DNA of 64,000 nt from Agapanthus africanus (taxonomy: Eukaryota > Streptophyta > Magnoliopsida > Asparagales > Amaryllidaceae): contig CM057344.1 of the NCBI GenBank assembly GCA_030015575.1, positions 590,062,410 to 590,126,409 on the forward strand, written 5' to 3'. Made by a program: the position numbers and the translations under genes. Under the pieces are notes generated by a model, which searched no databases, was not told the DNA's origin, and saw nothing but the letters and a program-made list of their open reading frames with translations. Positions 54,461-64,000 of the stretch are shown here, piece after piece. Within the stretch, counting starts at the first letter, position 1. Each line of letters opens with the position of its first letter.

Positions 54461-55804
54461 CGGATGTGGCAGGCGGCAAAATTGGGGGTACTGGAAGCGC
54501 GGCTATCCTCTCTTCCCCTCCTCCGATCCATGACACTGCGATCGATACGAGGAAGACTTAGCAACAATATGGCTGTCCATAAAAGAAAGAAGGAGACAAC
54601 TGCTGAATGATATACTAACCAGTACCAGCAGGCAGAGTAACTTCCGACTGGAAGGAGAAATACGGGTTCAGCACCTGATACAGATGATCAAAAAGGACTC
54701 CGGCAAAGTTGTGACAATATACTGTCAGTACAAGGAGGATGACACCCACAATGAGATCGATAAATCGCAAACCTATACCTTCCAGCATTTCGGAGGACAT
54801 AGGAGAAGGCGAGGGAGCAACAACCGTCATGGCGGCGACCGGAGGTGTTTCAGATGGCACGATCTCGGCATTCGCTGCACCTACAAACAAAACATTGTCA
54901 GAATAAGCTGAACGAGATTAAGAAATAAAAAGAACAATGACTCAAGACTCACCTGACGGGTCATCAACCAAAACCGCGACGGAAGCATCACCGGGTGTTG
55001 CAGCTTCTTCGCTCTTCCCCAGAGGAGTAGTTTCTGCGCCCATTGCTTCATCCCCTGATTCGACAAGGGCCGTCGTGACGCTTGCGATGCCCACCAATAT
55101 CGGGGAGCTACACGGGGAAAGGGCAGCGGTCTGGATGGTCCCGGATTCTAGAGAAAGGGTAGCAACTTCGGGCACAGTGACCGCCAGGGTTTCACCCATC
55201 ATCCCATCGCCGAGACTTGGACCTGCAGAAAATGTATATGTCAGAATTTGAAGATCAAGTTCTAATAAAAGACTCGGCGTTACGTTACCTTCGGGTAGCT
55301 TTTCGGTTTCTTCCCGAGCCGCACGCGCAACCTTTCTATGGGCGGTAGACAGGGCAGCTGGAGCATCCTCTGGAAGAATAGCGACAGGGGAAGTGGTGCT
55401 TGAGCCTGCACCTATAGCCAAGGCGGCATCACATTCTTTCGCTGCACGCCTCCTGCGCTTCCTTTCAGCCTAGGCCGTGAGAGCTGACCTACTCAGGACT
55501 TCCAACAAGGGTATACCGTCGTCTGAACCAAGCTCTGCCTCCGGCGCCGTTACAACGTCCATCATCGGCTGCTTTAGCGAGACCCCTTGCGGTGAATTAG
55601 GGATAGCCGTGGCTGCGGTAGCCGGCTCTAACGATGCCGCTGCGTCACCACTCATGATTGGTACCGCACTTAGAATAACCCGAGTCAAGGTAATCCCTGC
55701 AACAAAATAAAAGAGAGGGTCAAACCACAAATAAAGAAAAAGGAAATGGAGGCACAATGAGCCGAGATATACCAAGGCCCAAAGAATCACAGAGCCTCTC
55801 TTCC
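54461..55804 (-). pseudogene. Antisense gene of element B, exons 7 to 2 (5' part cut by G)
   Basis: Minus-strand exons by alignment with C: exon 2 end 55804-55773, exon 3 55696-55290, exon 4 55222-54954, exon 5 54880-54779, exon 6 54700-54620, exon 7 54535-54461. Introns 2 to 4 keep GT/AG (for example CTGCAG|GTCC; donor GTCAG|GTGAGT). Damage: exon 6 acceptor CAG is CCG (54702), exon 7 donor GT is AT (54460), and a TAG lies in exon 3 near 55472. Coding content parallels C (ALSTAHRKVARAAREE; VESGDEAMG; GVLFDHLYQVL). Exon 1, with the PMD-like region, is beyond G, off-window. Exon 8 is on the far side of element C at 30157-29448. Confidence 0.78.
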
Positions 55805-58030
55805 TGTTAGTTGTATGTATGCTCTAGAGGCCAGTATTGTACAGATGATGTATATTATATTGGATGCTTGGACATATATAGAGATGACTTTCTTGCTCGA
55901 TATGATAGTATGCTATCTGGTTGCTCTTTATCTTAACATGTACACTTGTCTCTTTAAACTGTCTTATAGTTACATGTTGGTAAAGCCCTTAGAATGTGTA
56001 CTTGACTACCTGGACTATGATGCAGATCATACTAGTGGGGACATGGTAGTCCATAGGTACATCCTTCAAGGTCCCTAGTCGTGGGTGTATCGAGACGGGG
56101 CATCGATATACCAGAGTAGACTAGCGTATACGCTTCTTGACCCATGAGATGGGCGATGGATGATCCCATATCCATTGGTGTTTGACATCAGAGATGGTAT
56201 ACGGGTGCTCAGTGGAGACTGGGTACACTGGACGGACTTGCCGAGAACTCCCAGATGGTATTATACCTCACGTCAGATGGCAGTTCTCAGGTGACACTTG
56301 TACAGGTTAGTCTGTAGACCCGAGATCATCATAGAGTCTTGTGTGATTCCCACTGTGCTTTGATCTCCACCTTACCACGTCCATGAGGGCGTGCAAAACG
56401 GTGGTCTTTGGGTACAGTCCCGAGTCACATGGAGGCAATGAGCGATAGGAAGGGTTTTGTCTCTCCCGGTATTGGGGGTTGATGTTGCGCTGTGCTCGAT
56501 TGGCCGTAACAGGGAAGTCCCTGGCCAGGGCTGATTAGAGATTTGCTGGTAAGTGTTACCAGTAGTTTCTCGACCCATTATGAGCCTCACATCGGCACGA
56601 CTTATCGGTTAATGGGGTCTGACGTTTACCACCCCTAGACTTGATATGCGACATATCAGACGAACAGACCGGACTGTATGTTAAGTGTTACTGATTGGAT
56701 TCACAGGAGTGTGAGCGGGCTGGCTCGTCGATCTTCTGATCGCTCAATACCCGGATGGACGTTACGTTTGGCAGACCGCTTGCGGCTTGTGGGTGCTTGA
56801 TATGATCATCATCTGCTGCCGGCGTATTGACGAGTCTTTAGAGTCCTACACAGAGGTTTCCTGGCTCAAGCGAAACGAAATAGGAGCGCATATGAGATAT
56901 GTGCAGGAACGAGAATAATGCGAGTATGTGATACCGTATTTCATTCTCGCGATGAATGTATCGATTGGTTATATGCGATATAACCTAGATATCGAATCAA
57001 GGATTGATTCGATAAGCCGATACATAGGATACTAGTCGGTTGTATGCGATATGACCGGATCGTTAAATCAAGTGTTGATTTAATGATTTAATGTATAATT
57101 ATATATTTGATATATTACTTTGCATTAACTAGTATTGGTTCACTTCAAATGGACTTTCTCACTTGATGTGCAAGTTGTATATGTGATATACTTTTGTGCA
57201 CATGTTTGTATCATGTTTGATGATACTTGCTCATTTGGTTAAGTGTAAAGAATTAAACCTTGGTTAAGTAAATGGTTAGGGTTTTTATTTATTCATTCAT
57301 TTATCTTTTTAATTTGGATTAAAAAAAATTGTAAAAGAAAACAAAATGGTTGCTATCATTCTTGAAGCTTGTTGAAGCTTCATGAAGCTTTGACCAAAGT
57401 GACCATTTTGTCTTCATGCTTAGCCCTAACCATTCATCTAACCTTAGTCAATTCTCTACACCTAACCATGGTTCATACTATGATAAGTATTCATTTCTTT
57501 TGCATTTTAAAATGACATACTTATCATTCTATCTTCTTCTTCATCTTCTTCTTTAAGAAAAAGCTTGCCTTCATCAATGGCAACTTGAGCAAAAGTGTGA
57601 GAAATCCAATTCTAAAGTGAACCCACCTCCTATTTCTTCACCCTCTACCTCTTGCCAAGTAGTATAGGATGTTTTCTTCACAAGTTTCACAACTTGGTGA
57701 AGTTGGAGCTTGATCTTATATAACCTCGACGTAGATCATCTTCGGCATCGTAGCCGACGACTTGTCCGCTCATTTCTCCGATGAAGCCGATGCTAGAGTC
57801 CGAGATCCGACTAGGACAGAGAGAGGACGTCTACGTGGAGCTAAGAAAGTGGAGAACCGGATCTACAAAGGTTGTAGCTTCTCACTTTTAGTTAAGATGT
57901 TAACTAGCTTTCTGTTTCGCCTAAAATTCTAGTTAACGATCCGTATTAGGGTTTCTCGGCACCGGTAAAATTTGAAATTGGCATGGTTGATGCCTTGTGA
58001 GACCTCTTGAGAGTGCCTAGGAACCCTACA
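55805..58030 (+). mobile_element. Element G: 5' LTR
   Basis: TGTTAGTTGTATG at 55805 to ...GAACCCTACA at 58030, immediately before the PBS. Aligns with the reverse complement of E's LTR after removing F. 2226 bases, long for a copia LTR. Confidence 0.9.
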
Positions 58031-58031
58031 G

Positions 58032-58043
58032 TGGTATCAGAGC
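58032..58043 (+). other. Primer binding site, element G
   Basis: TGGTATCAGAGC, one base after the LTR end; initiator-Met tRNA type. A second GGTATCAGAGCC lies at 58252-58263, also preceded by CTACAGA. Confidence 0.9.
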
Positions 58044-58263
58044 TACTAGGCATTGGATGTCGACCTATGGGGGGTTCTCACTGTGTGACAGTGTGGCGAA
58101 GCATAGGCTCTTACCCCCAGAGTGTCCCGAGACCGGAAGGTGTTCCGGCGGGTTGTAGTCCTCGCGAGGGGGCATGCATAAAAAGTAGCGGCTGAGGGAC
58201 CCGTTGGTGCCATGGCGACCCCATTGGATGGGGTGGCTGCCTGACCTACAGAGGTATCAGAGC

Positions 58264-61094
58264 CTAGCTAGAGCCTTAGGCGAAGTGTAGACGACGTTTG
58301 AAACCCGATCGAACCGAAACCCTAAAAATCTAAGAGCTCTCTGGACTTTTTCTAAAAACTGGGGTTTTTCCAGATTAAAAATGCTTAAAAAATTCAGCAG
58401 GGAATTCTAAGAATTACGGTGCAAATTTTTCAACATGAAGAGTCCAAAGTACGGCGGAACCGCGGCAGAAGCCTGGCTTCTGCCGCTGTTCCGCGGCCTG
58501 ATCATGACGTCATCCTTCCCTGTTTGCACAGTAATTCCTATTTTGTTATGCTGAGTTTTCTGGGAATTTTTAAATTGACTCAAGAGTTGAGTGTTCTGGG
58601 GTTGCATTGGAAATCGATGATTCGATCGGATTATCAAGCTTTGTCTATGTGTTTTTCCGGATATTTTTCGAATATGTTAAAAAGTTCGACCGGATATAAA
58701 TACCCAACTTTTCCCCTGCCGGAAAATATCCAAGTGTTGGATTTTTCTGTGGTTTAAGGACGTTCTGAGTAGTGCAAGTAACGCGATGGTCCCTCTAGAA
58801 GACAACAAACCTTAACTCGATTATGTGACCGTCTTGAACTGCCCTTTGAACCTTCGGGTTTAGGGCAGTACGGCGTGCCACATGTGAGGCGTTGGCTTGA
58901 CCCTTCTACGGCTGGACCGTTGGTACTGAGGCATGAAGTGAATGTCTTTGAACCTATTTCATGTGTTGAACGGTTTCAGGAAAACTTGGGTGTTCGAATG
59001 TTCGATCGGAAAGTTTAATATTTTCTATTTATCCGGAATGGGATACAATAATTGGAATTCACACACAGTTATGAGATAACTGAATGAATGTTATAAATCT
59101 AGCGGTTTAGTCTCACTTCATATTGAAAAGAGTTTTCGATAATGGGACTAAAATGCGGGGTTTATAATTGTTAGGCATGTGATGTCTAAGTATTTCATTT
59201 GATTAGGCATGCGATATCTAAAGAGGTTGCGGATTCCAACTGTTGTAGTTTTAAACTTTCTTTTCTGTGACCGTAAGTGTAATATGTGATATTGCCGGTT
59301 TCGTTGCTATATGTCAACGACAATTGGGATGCGCATATTTACTTACGTTGATGACATGTGATGTTATGTGTTGCTGGATATGTTATATTGGATTGTCGTG
59401 TTTGAATAGCCGGGTTTTTTTATGTGAGATGAATGTCTTTCATTTTCATTCATGTAAAAACTTGTATATAATATTCTTTTATTTGGGGCACTTCCAGGTT
59501 GCGGAAGATGTCACCCTTTTGTATATTATTTACTTTTCTGCACTAGGATAGACCCAAGGAGGGGAGCACAAGTAACCGGGTTCTAGGGTCCAGTGGGAGA
59601 CCATCTCGAGGAGTCGAGTCCGGGTCTCCTAACCCTAGAATTGGTAGGGTTGCTTGCCGCTCTCGTAGGGGTCTAGGGGTGTGGGATTGGCTATTCATCA
59701 CGACCGTGGAATCCGTGTTTTATACTGGCTCGTATTGAAAACACGGACGTCCTAGTATGTCCAATGTTTCATATGTTTCTTCTTCTGCGATATCTGTGAT
59801 GTGATCATGTGATGTTCTGTGATAGATACAGTATATAGTATATATGATATATTATATAGACGTTACTTATGTTTTGCACCCGCACTAGCCCTGCCCTGCT
59901 CTGTCGTTAGTTACCTAACCTAACGGTGCACGAGGGGACATCCAGGCGAATGCGGATGGTATAAGTGTACGTCGTATTTATCTGTGATGTTTTAGGTGAC
60001 TTAAATGATGGGACTTCATTAATGTGATTAATGAAATAAAAGAAACCAAATGATGTTGTAGAATCAAATTTTAAATAAAACAGGTAGCTACAGTTCTTGC
60101 TTTGCATAGCGATATATATGATATACCCTGCACCTTATTCGATGAGGAAAGGACCGAGATCCCTTCACCGGGAGTGACTCCTTTAGCAATAACTGGCAGA
60201 TGCTATACACTCGGTTTGAATTTTGATTGCTTCTGTAGTTTCTGCTTTGCACAGTGATATATATGATATATCCCGCACCTCATTCAATGAGGAAAGGGCC
60301 GACGATCCCTTCACCGGGAGTGACCCCTTTAGCAAAACTAGAAAAGCTTCAAAATCACTCCATTTCAAAACTTCATTTGATTCTACAACGATATCAAGTT
60401 CATTACGCAATAGGTTTTCAGAAAAACCTGTCGTAGCCCTCCGTCATTTCAGATAAGTTGCATATAGTATTCGTGCTTCATTTGTTGGCTTTCGTCAAGG
60501 TGTAGTGTGCGGTAGCTATATACTGCTTATCTGCTGCATATGATGCAACTGGATTAGGGTAGTCGTACGGCTTTGTTGGCTTTCGTCAAGGGTCGTGCGG
60601 GTGGGTTTAATTCAGTCAAGAAATGTACGGGTTGAACTTGACTAGCGGGCTGTGGTTTGTTGGCTTTCGTCAAGGTCATAGCACGCTAGGGGCAAAAGCA
60701 TTATCGGGAATTTCAAGTGTTGAAATTTGCAATGAGATTGCATACCTTCTATGAGATAGTTGGATCCCGATACCCACTGCGAGTAAGAGTTACTCCTGGG
60801 AGAGTTTTACACATTGCAATTAGCTGATCGAGTAAGTGTCTAGAAAGGTGTCAACGGGGTTACGCCTCTGGGAAAACGAGGTTTACATTAATTAGGTTCG
60901 TGCGAAAGCACGGGGGACCTCCCTCAAAGTACCGACACTGGCCTGGCTGAAAGATTGGCGAATTTGTAGTGTGTAATTAATCCCGGCTAGTCTTTCCTTT
61001 TAGGGTTTGAAGGAAGATTTGATAAAAACCAGTGGGAGCCATCCTGATTAGATAAGATAATAACCAATCTGATCTTGCAAGAGCATACGCTAAA
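58264..61094 (+). other. Untranslated leader of element G
   Basis: About 2.8 kb without a supported gene, aligned in blocks with E's leader. It contains a ~145-base direct duplication (about 60095-60200 and 60240-60345, with GATATATATGATATA and CCCTTCACCGGGAGTGA) and three TTGTTGGCTTTCGTCAAGG motifs (about 60485, 60573, 60659). A stretch near 60050 (GTTGTAGAATCAAAT) is inverted relative to 60372 (ATTTGATTCTACAAC), so the leader could fold. Confidence 0.75.
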
Positions 61095-61127
61095 GTGTTT
61101 TCTTCTCTCTCTCTCCAGGTAGCGACC

Positions 61128-62624
61128 ATGTCATGCCCTAATAAAGATAATAATATGGATGTATTGACCGAACCCGCATGTTATACTGTGCTGGGGAACG
61201 TTGGTTCCGTTCTTTCTTATAAGAGTTATAGGAATGAACAGGATATAGGGGAACACCAGGATTCCCATGCCACCCGATTGAAGAAAGTACATGGTGATGC
61301 ATTTTCTTCGGGTATGTTCGTTACAGAGAACTGTTTCTCCATTTGCCCCACGTCCTGGGTATTAGATACCGGGTCAGGATCCCATATATGTAAACAGTTA
61401 CATGGGCTTAGAAAAGGTAGAGAACTTGGAGAAGGTGATAAAGACATTAGAGTTGGAAATGATGCAATTGTTGCAGCTAAGACTGTCGAGGAATATCACC
61501 TTGTATTACCAACTGGTAATACATTGGTTCTGAACGAATGCTATTACATGCCGAACCTGATATGCAACATTATATCGGTTTCTTTATTGAGTAAAGAGGG
61601 ATATAATTTTGTATTACAGGATAATGTTATGAATATTTTCCGTAACCAAAAGTTGGTTGGATCAGGCACGTTGTGCAATGGCATTTATGTTCTAAATCAA
61701 TCAACAGTTCTGAGCATAACAAACACACACAAGAGGAAGAGTTCAGAACTGAACGAATCCTTCTTGTGGCATTGTAGACTGGGTCACATCAATGTGACAC
61801 GACTGGCTAAGTTGCATAAGGATGGATATTTGAAACCATTCGAATTTTCATCTTATGACACTTGCCAGTCATGTCTCAAAGGCAAGATGACCAAAACTCC
61901 GTTTACGGGACACGGAGAAAGAGTTACCGAACTCTTGGGACTGATACATAGTGATGTATGCGGTCCCATGTCTACACATGCCAGGGATGGTTCTTCGTAC
62001 TTCATTACATTCACTGACGATCTCTCAAGATACGGACATGTGTACTTGATAAGACACAAGTCTGAAGCTTTTGAGAAATTTAGAGAATATAAACAAGAAG
62101 TCGAGAACCAAACCGGAAAAAGTATTAAAATCCTTCGATCTGATCGAGGAGGTGAATACTTAAGCAATGAATTCCTGGACTTCCTAAAAGAGAATGGGAT
62201 TCTCTCTCAGCTGACTCCTCCATATACACCACAGCACAACGGTGTATCAGAACGGAGGAACCGCACCCTATTAGATATGGTGCGCTCTATGATGAGCACA
62301 GCTGAGTTACCTATTTCCTTCTGGGGGTATGCGCTTGAGACAGCCATACATCTATTGAATATGGTCCCCACCAAATCAGTGCCTACCACTCCATATGAGA
62401 TATGGAAAGGGAAGAGACCATGTCTTAACTATGTTAAGATATGGGGTTGTCCAGCCTATGTCAAACAACAAAATCCGGACAAACTCGAGGCACGGTCTGT
62501 TCTATGCAAATTTATAGGATATCCCAAAAATTCACAAGGGTATATCTTCTACCACCCTGAGGAACAAAGAGTGTTTGTTTCTCGGCATGCCACCTTTTTA
62601 GAAAAGGAATTTCTTGAAAAATAG
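61128..62624 (+). CDS. Copia protease and integrase frame, gag missing (element G)
   Basis: Start taken at ATG 61128 (MSCPNKDNN), where E's gag also starts after a similar leader; an in-frame ATG at 61095 is within the leader. The protease WVLDTGSGSHIC (Asp codon 61365, residue 80) follows after only ~75 residues, so the capsid and the CCHC knuckle are absent. Then the gag-pre-integrase zinc finger (LWHCRLGHINV...CQSCLKGK), and the integrase core with HSDVCGP, SDRGGEY and NGVSERRN supplying D, D and E, and the GKRP-type C-terminal part. Ends at TAG 62622. The region after the stop (about 62625-62775) still codes the usual RRSSRVPRRPERY linker, so the stop interrupts a longer polyprotein. Confidence 0.88.
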   Translation: MSCPNKDNNMDVLTEPACYTVLGNVGSVLSYKSYRNEQDIGEHQDSHATRLKKVHGDAFSSGMFVTENCFSICPTSWVLDTGSGSHICKQLHGLRKGRELGEGDKDIRVGNDAIVAAKTVEEYHLVLPTGNTLVLNECYYMPNLICNIISVSLLSKEGYNFVLQDNVMNIFRNQKLVGSGTLCNGIYVLNQSTVLSITNTHKRKSSELNESFLWHCRLGHINVTRLAKLHKDGYLKPFEFSSYDTCQSCLKGKMTKTPFTGHGERVTELLGLIHSDVCGPMSTHARDGSSYFITFTDDLSRYGHVYLIRHKSEAFEKFREYKQEVENQTGKSIKILRSDRGGEYLSNEFLDFLKENGILSQLTPPYTPQHNGVSERRNRTLLDMVRSMMSTAELPISFWGYALETAIHLLNMVPTKSVPTTPYEIWKGKRPCLNYVKIWGCPAYVKQQNPDKLEARSVLCKFIGYPKNSQGYIFYHPEEQRVFVSRHATFLEKEFLEK

Positions 62625-62779
62625 ATTAGTGGTCATGAGGTAGAACTGGAAGAGGTTCCAGCTACAGAAGCTACAACAGAAGATCTGGTGGAACCAGAGG
62701 ATTCAATAGTTCCTAATGAACCCCAGCCACTCCGCCGATCTAGTAGGGTTCCTCGCCGACCTGAGAGATACTAGTTTTC

Positions 62780-64000
62780 TCATGGATGGTGGGAGCGAGG
62801 ATTGCATCATGGAGGATGATGACCCAACTAGTTTCGAGCAGGCCATCACGAGTAGGGACTCGGTGAAATGGCTGGATGCTATGCGGTCCGAGATGGAATC
62901 CATGTACACCAACAAAGTATGGACTTTGGAAGTTGCTCCTGAAGGGGTAAAACCCATTGGGAGCAAATGGATCTTCAAGAAAAAACTTGGTGTAGATGGG
63001 AAAGTGGAGACTTTCAAAGCTAGACTTGTTGCAAACGGTTTTCGTCAAAGACCAGGTGTGGACTATGACGAAACCTTTTCTCCAGTGGCTATGCTTAAAT
63101 CCATCCGGATCATGCTTGCCATCGCTGCATATCATGACTACGAAATCTGGCAAATGGATGTTAAGACCGCCTTTCTAAATGGTGATTTAGAAGAGTGCGT
63201 GTACATGACTCAGCCAGAGGGCTTCGTAGACAGTGGGAGCAGCGGGAAGGTGTGCAAGCTGCTTAAATCCATTTATGGATTAAAGCAAGCATCGCGGAGT
63301 TGGAACATCTGCTTTGACGTCGTTATCAAAGAGTTTGATTTCGTCAAAAACCCAGATGAACCTTGTATCTACAAGAAGGTAGCAGAGAGTAAGGTGGTCT
63401 TCCTCGTATTGTACGTGGACGACATACTCTTGATAGGAAATGATATTCCTATGCTGCAATCTGTCAAGCTCTTCTTATCACAAAGATTCTCAATGAAAGA
63501 TCTTGGTGATGCCTCCTGCATATTGGGAATAAGGATCTATAGAGATAGATCCAAACGGATATTGGGATTGTCCCAATCCAGATACATTGACACCATACTA
63601 AAGAGGCTTAGTATGGAAGAATCCAAGCGTGGGAACTTGCCCACGATCTCTAGAGTCACTCTCTCCAAAGAGATGTCTCCCAAGACTGATTTAGAGAGAG
63701 CTCGCATGCAAGGGATACCCTATGCTTCGGCTGTAGGCTCTATCATGTACGCGATGCTATGTACCAGACCCGATGTAGCATACTCACTAAGTGTAGTGAG
63801 CAGGTATCAAGCTGATCCTGGAGAGAGTCACTGGACAGCTGTGAAGAGCATTCTCAAGTACTTACGAAGGACTAAAGAGATGCTCTTGGTGTATGGTAAC
63901 GGAGAACTCCAAGTGGAGTCCTTTACCGATTCGAGCTTCCAGAGTGATAAGGACGACTCCAAGTCGCAGTCGGGATTTGTCTTTACCCTTTACGGAGGGG
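62780..64000 (+). CDS. Copia reverse transcriptase and start of RNase H (element G), runs off window
   Basis: Open from ATG 62780 to the window end, in a different frame from integrase (one stop at 62771 and a frame shift separate them). RT motifs: WLDAMRSEMESM, KWIFKKKLG, KARLVANGF, FSPVAMLKSIR, WQMDVKTAFLNGDL, YGLKQASRSW, and the catalytic LYVDDILLIG. Then the RNase H start, SFTDSSFQSDKDDSKSQSG. No stop codon in over 400 codons. Copies the RNA into DNA in the particle; as part of Pol it would need fusion to the upstream frame. Confidence 0.92.

Larger units (their letters stand above)
20514..55804 (+). mobile_element. Element B: pol-less Tat-lineage retrotransposon, with C nested inside and cut by G
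   Basis: Inserted in A's gag (left duplication tcgta, 20509-20513). Visible parts are 5' LTR 20514-23097, PBS 23103, broken gag 23245-26203, spacer 26204-29447, the last exon of the antisense gene (30157-29448), then element C (30195-54419) and, beyond it, antisense exons 7 to 2 (54461-55804). Element G cuts it at 55805. Between the gag end (about 26180) and the GGAC-type array (26275) the entire pol, about 6 kb in C, is missing. It could move only with proteins supplied by a relative. Confidence 0.85.
55805..64000 (+). mobile_element. Element G: Ty1/copia retrotransposon, 5' and central parts
   Basis: Inserted in exon 2 of B's antisense gene. LTR 55805-58030, PBS 58032, a 3-kb leader, then protease-integrase and RT-RNase H frames running off the right edge. 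The bases before it, cttcc (55800-55804), should recur after its 3' LTR. Same family as element E. It lacks almost all of gag. Confidence 0.9.

Noticed and set aside
58032-58043. tRNA gene suggested by TGGTATCAGAGC
   Set aside because: Only the 12-base primer complement is present; no cloverleaf surrounds it.

Overview
This is repeat-rich plant nuclear DNA, most likely from a seed plant with a large genome. No convincing host gene is visible: nearly every base belongs to an LTR retrotransposon. The main families are Ty3/gypsy elements of the Tat (Ogre/Retand-type) lineage, recognised by a double RNase H (ordinary plus archaeal-type), and Ty1/copia elements with a tRNA-iMet-type primer site. 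The copies are old and broken by stops, frameshifts and deletions. There are no prokaryotic features.

The window is a stack of insertions that can be unpacked with target-site duplications (TSDs). X, a Tat pol fragment on +, survives at 12120-12952. Copia element E on - (3117-12119) inserted into X. A 4.3-kb solo LTR, F (7691-12030, TSD CATGT), inserted into E's LTR, and gypsy element D on - (LTR 1-3116) inserted into E's gag. To the right, X is cut at 12953 by Y, a small tandem-repeat-bearing LTR element. Y's second LTR is cut at 16815 by Tat element A (TSD GGCAT). A's gag is cut at 20514 by Tat element B. B carries C, a 24.2-kb Tat element at 30195-54419 flanked by GGGAA on both sides, and is finally cut at 55805 by copia element G, which runs off the right edge.

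Element C is the centre of the window. On + it has a 5' LTR, PBS, gag (three stops and one frameshift), a protease frame, RT, RNase H, archaeal RNase H and integrase (to 42059). A 3.1-kb spacer of tandem repeats and small hairpins follows. On the opposite strand, between this spacer and the 3' LTR, lies a complete-looking eight-exon gene (49999 down to 45195). It has seven short GT-AG introns of 70-84 bases in consistent phase, an N-terminal plant-mobile-domain-like region, basic and acidic linkers and a C-terminal coiled coil. Because it is antisense to the genomic RNA, its introns would survive retrotransposition. Element B carries a second, diverged copy with the same exon structure, and C landed inside B's intron 7.

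B has lost its whole pol, and G has lost nearly all of its gag, so both look non-autonomous. Several patterns recur and are not explained by coding: dense short palindromes with an AAA or TTT centre in the LTRs, GGAC-N6-GTCC dyad arrays, arrays of hairpins with co-varying stems, paired CACGTG boxes, and stop codons that repeatedly look like CAG to TAG changes.
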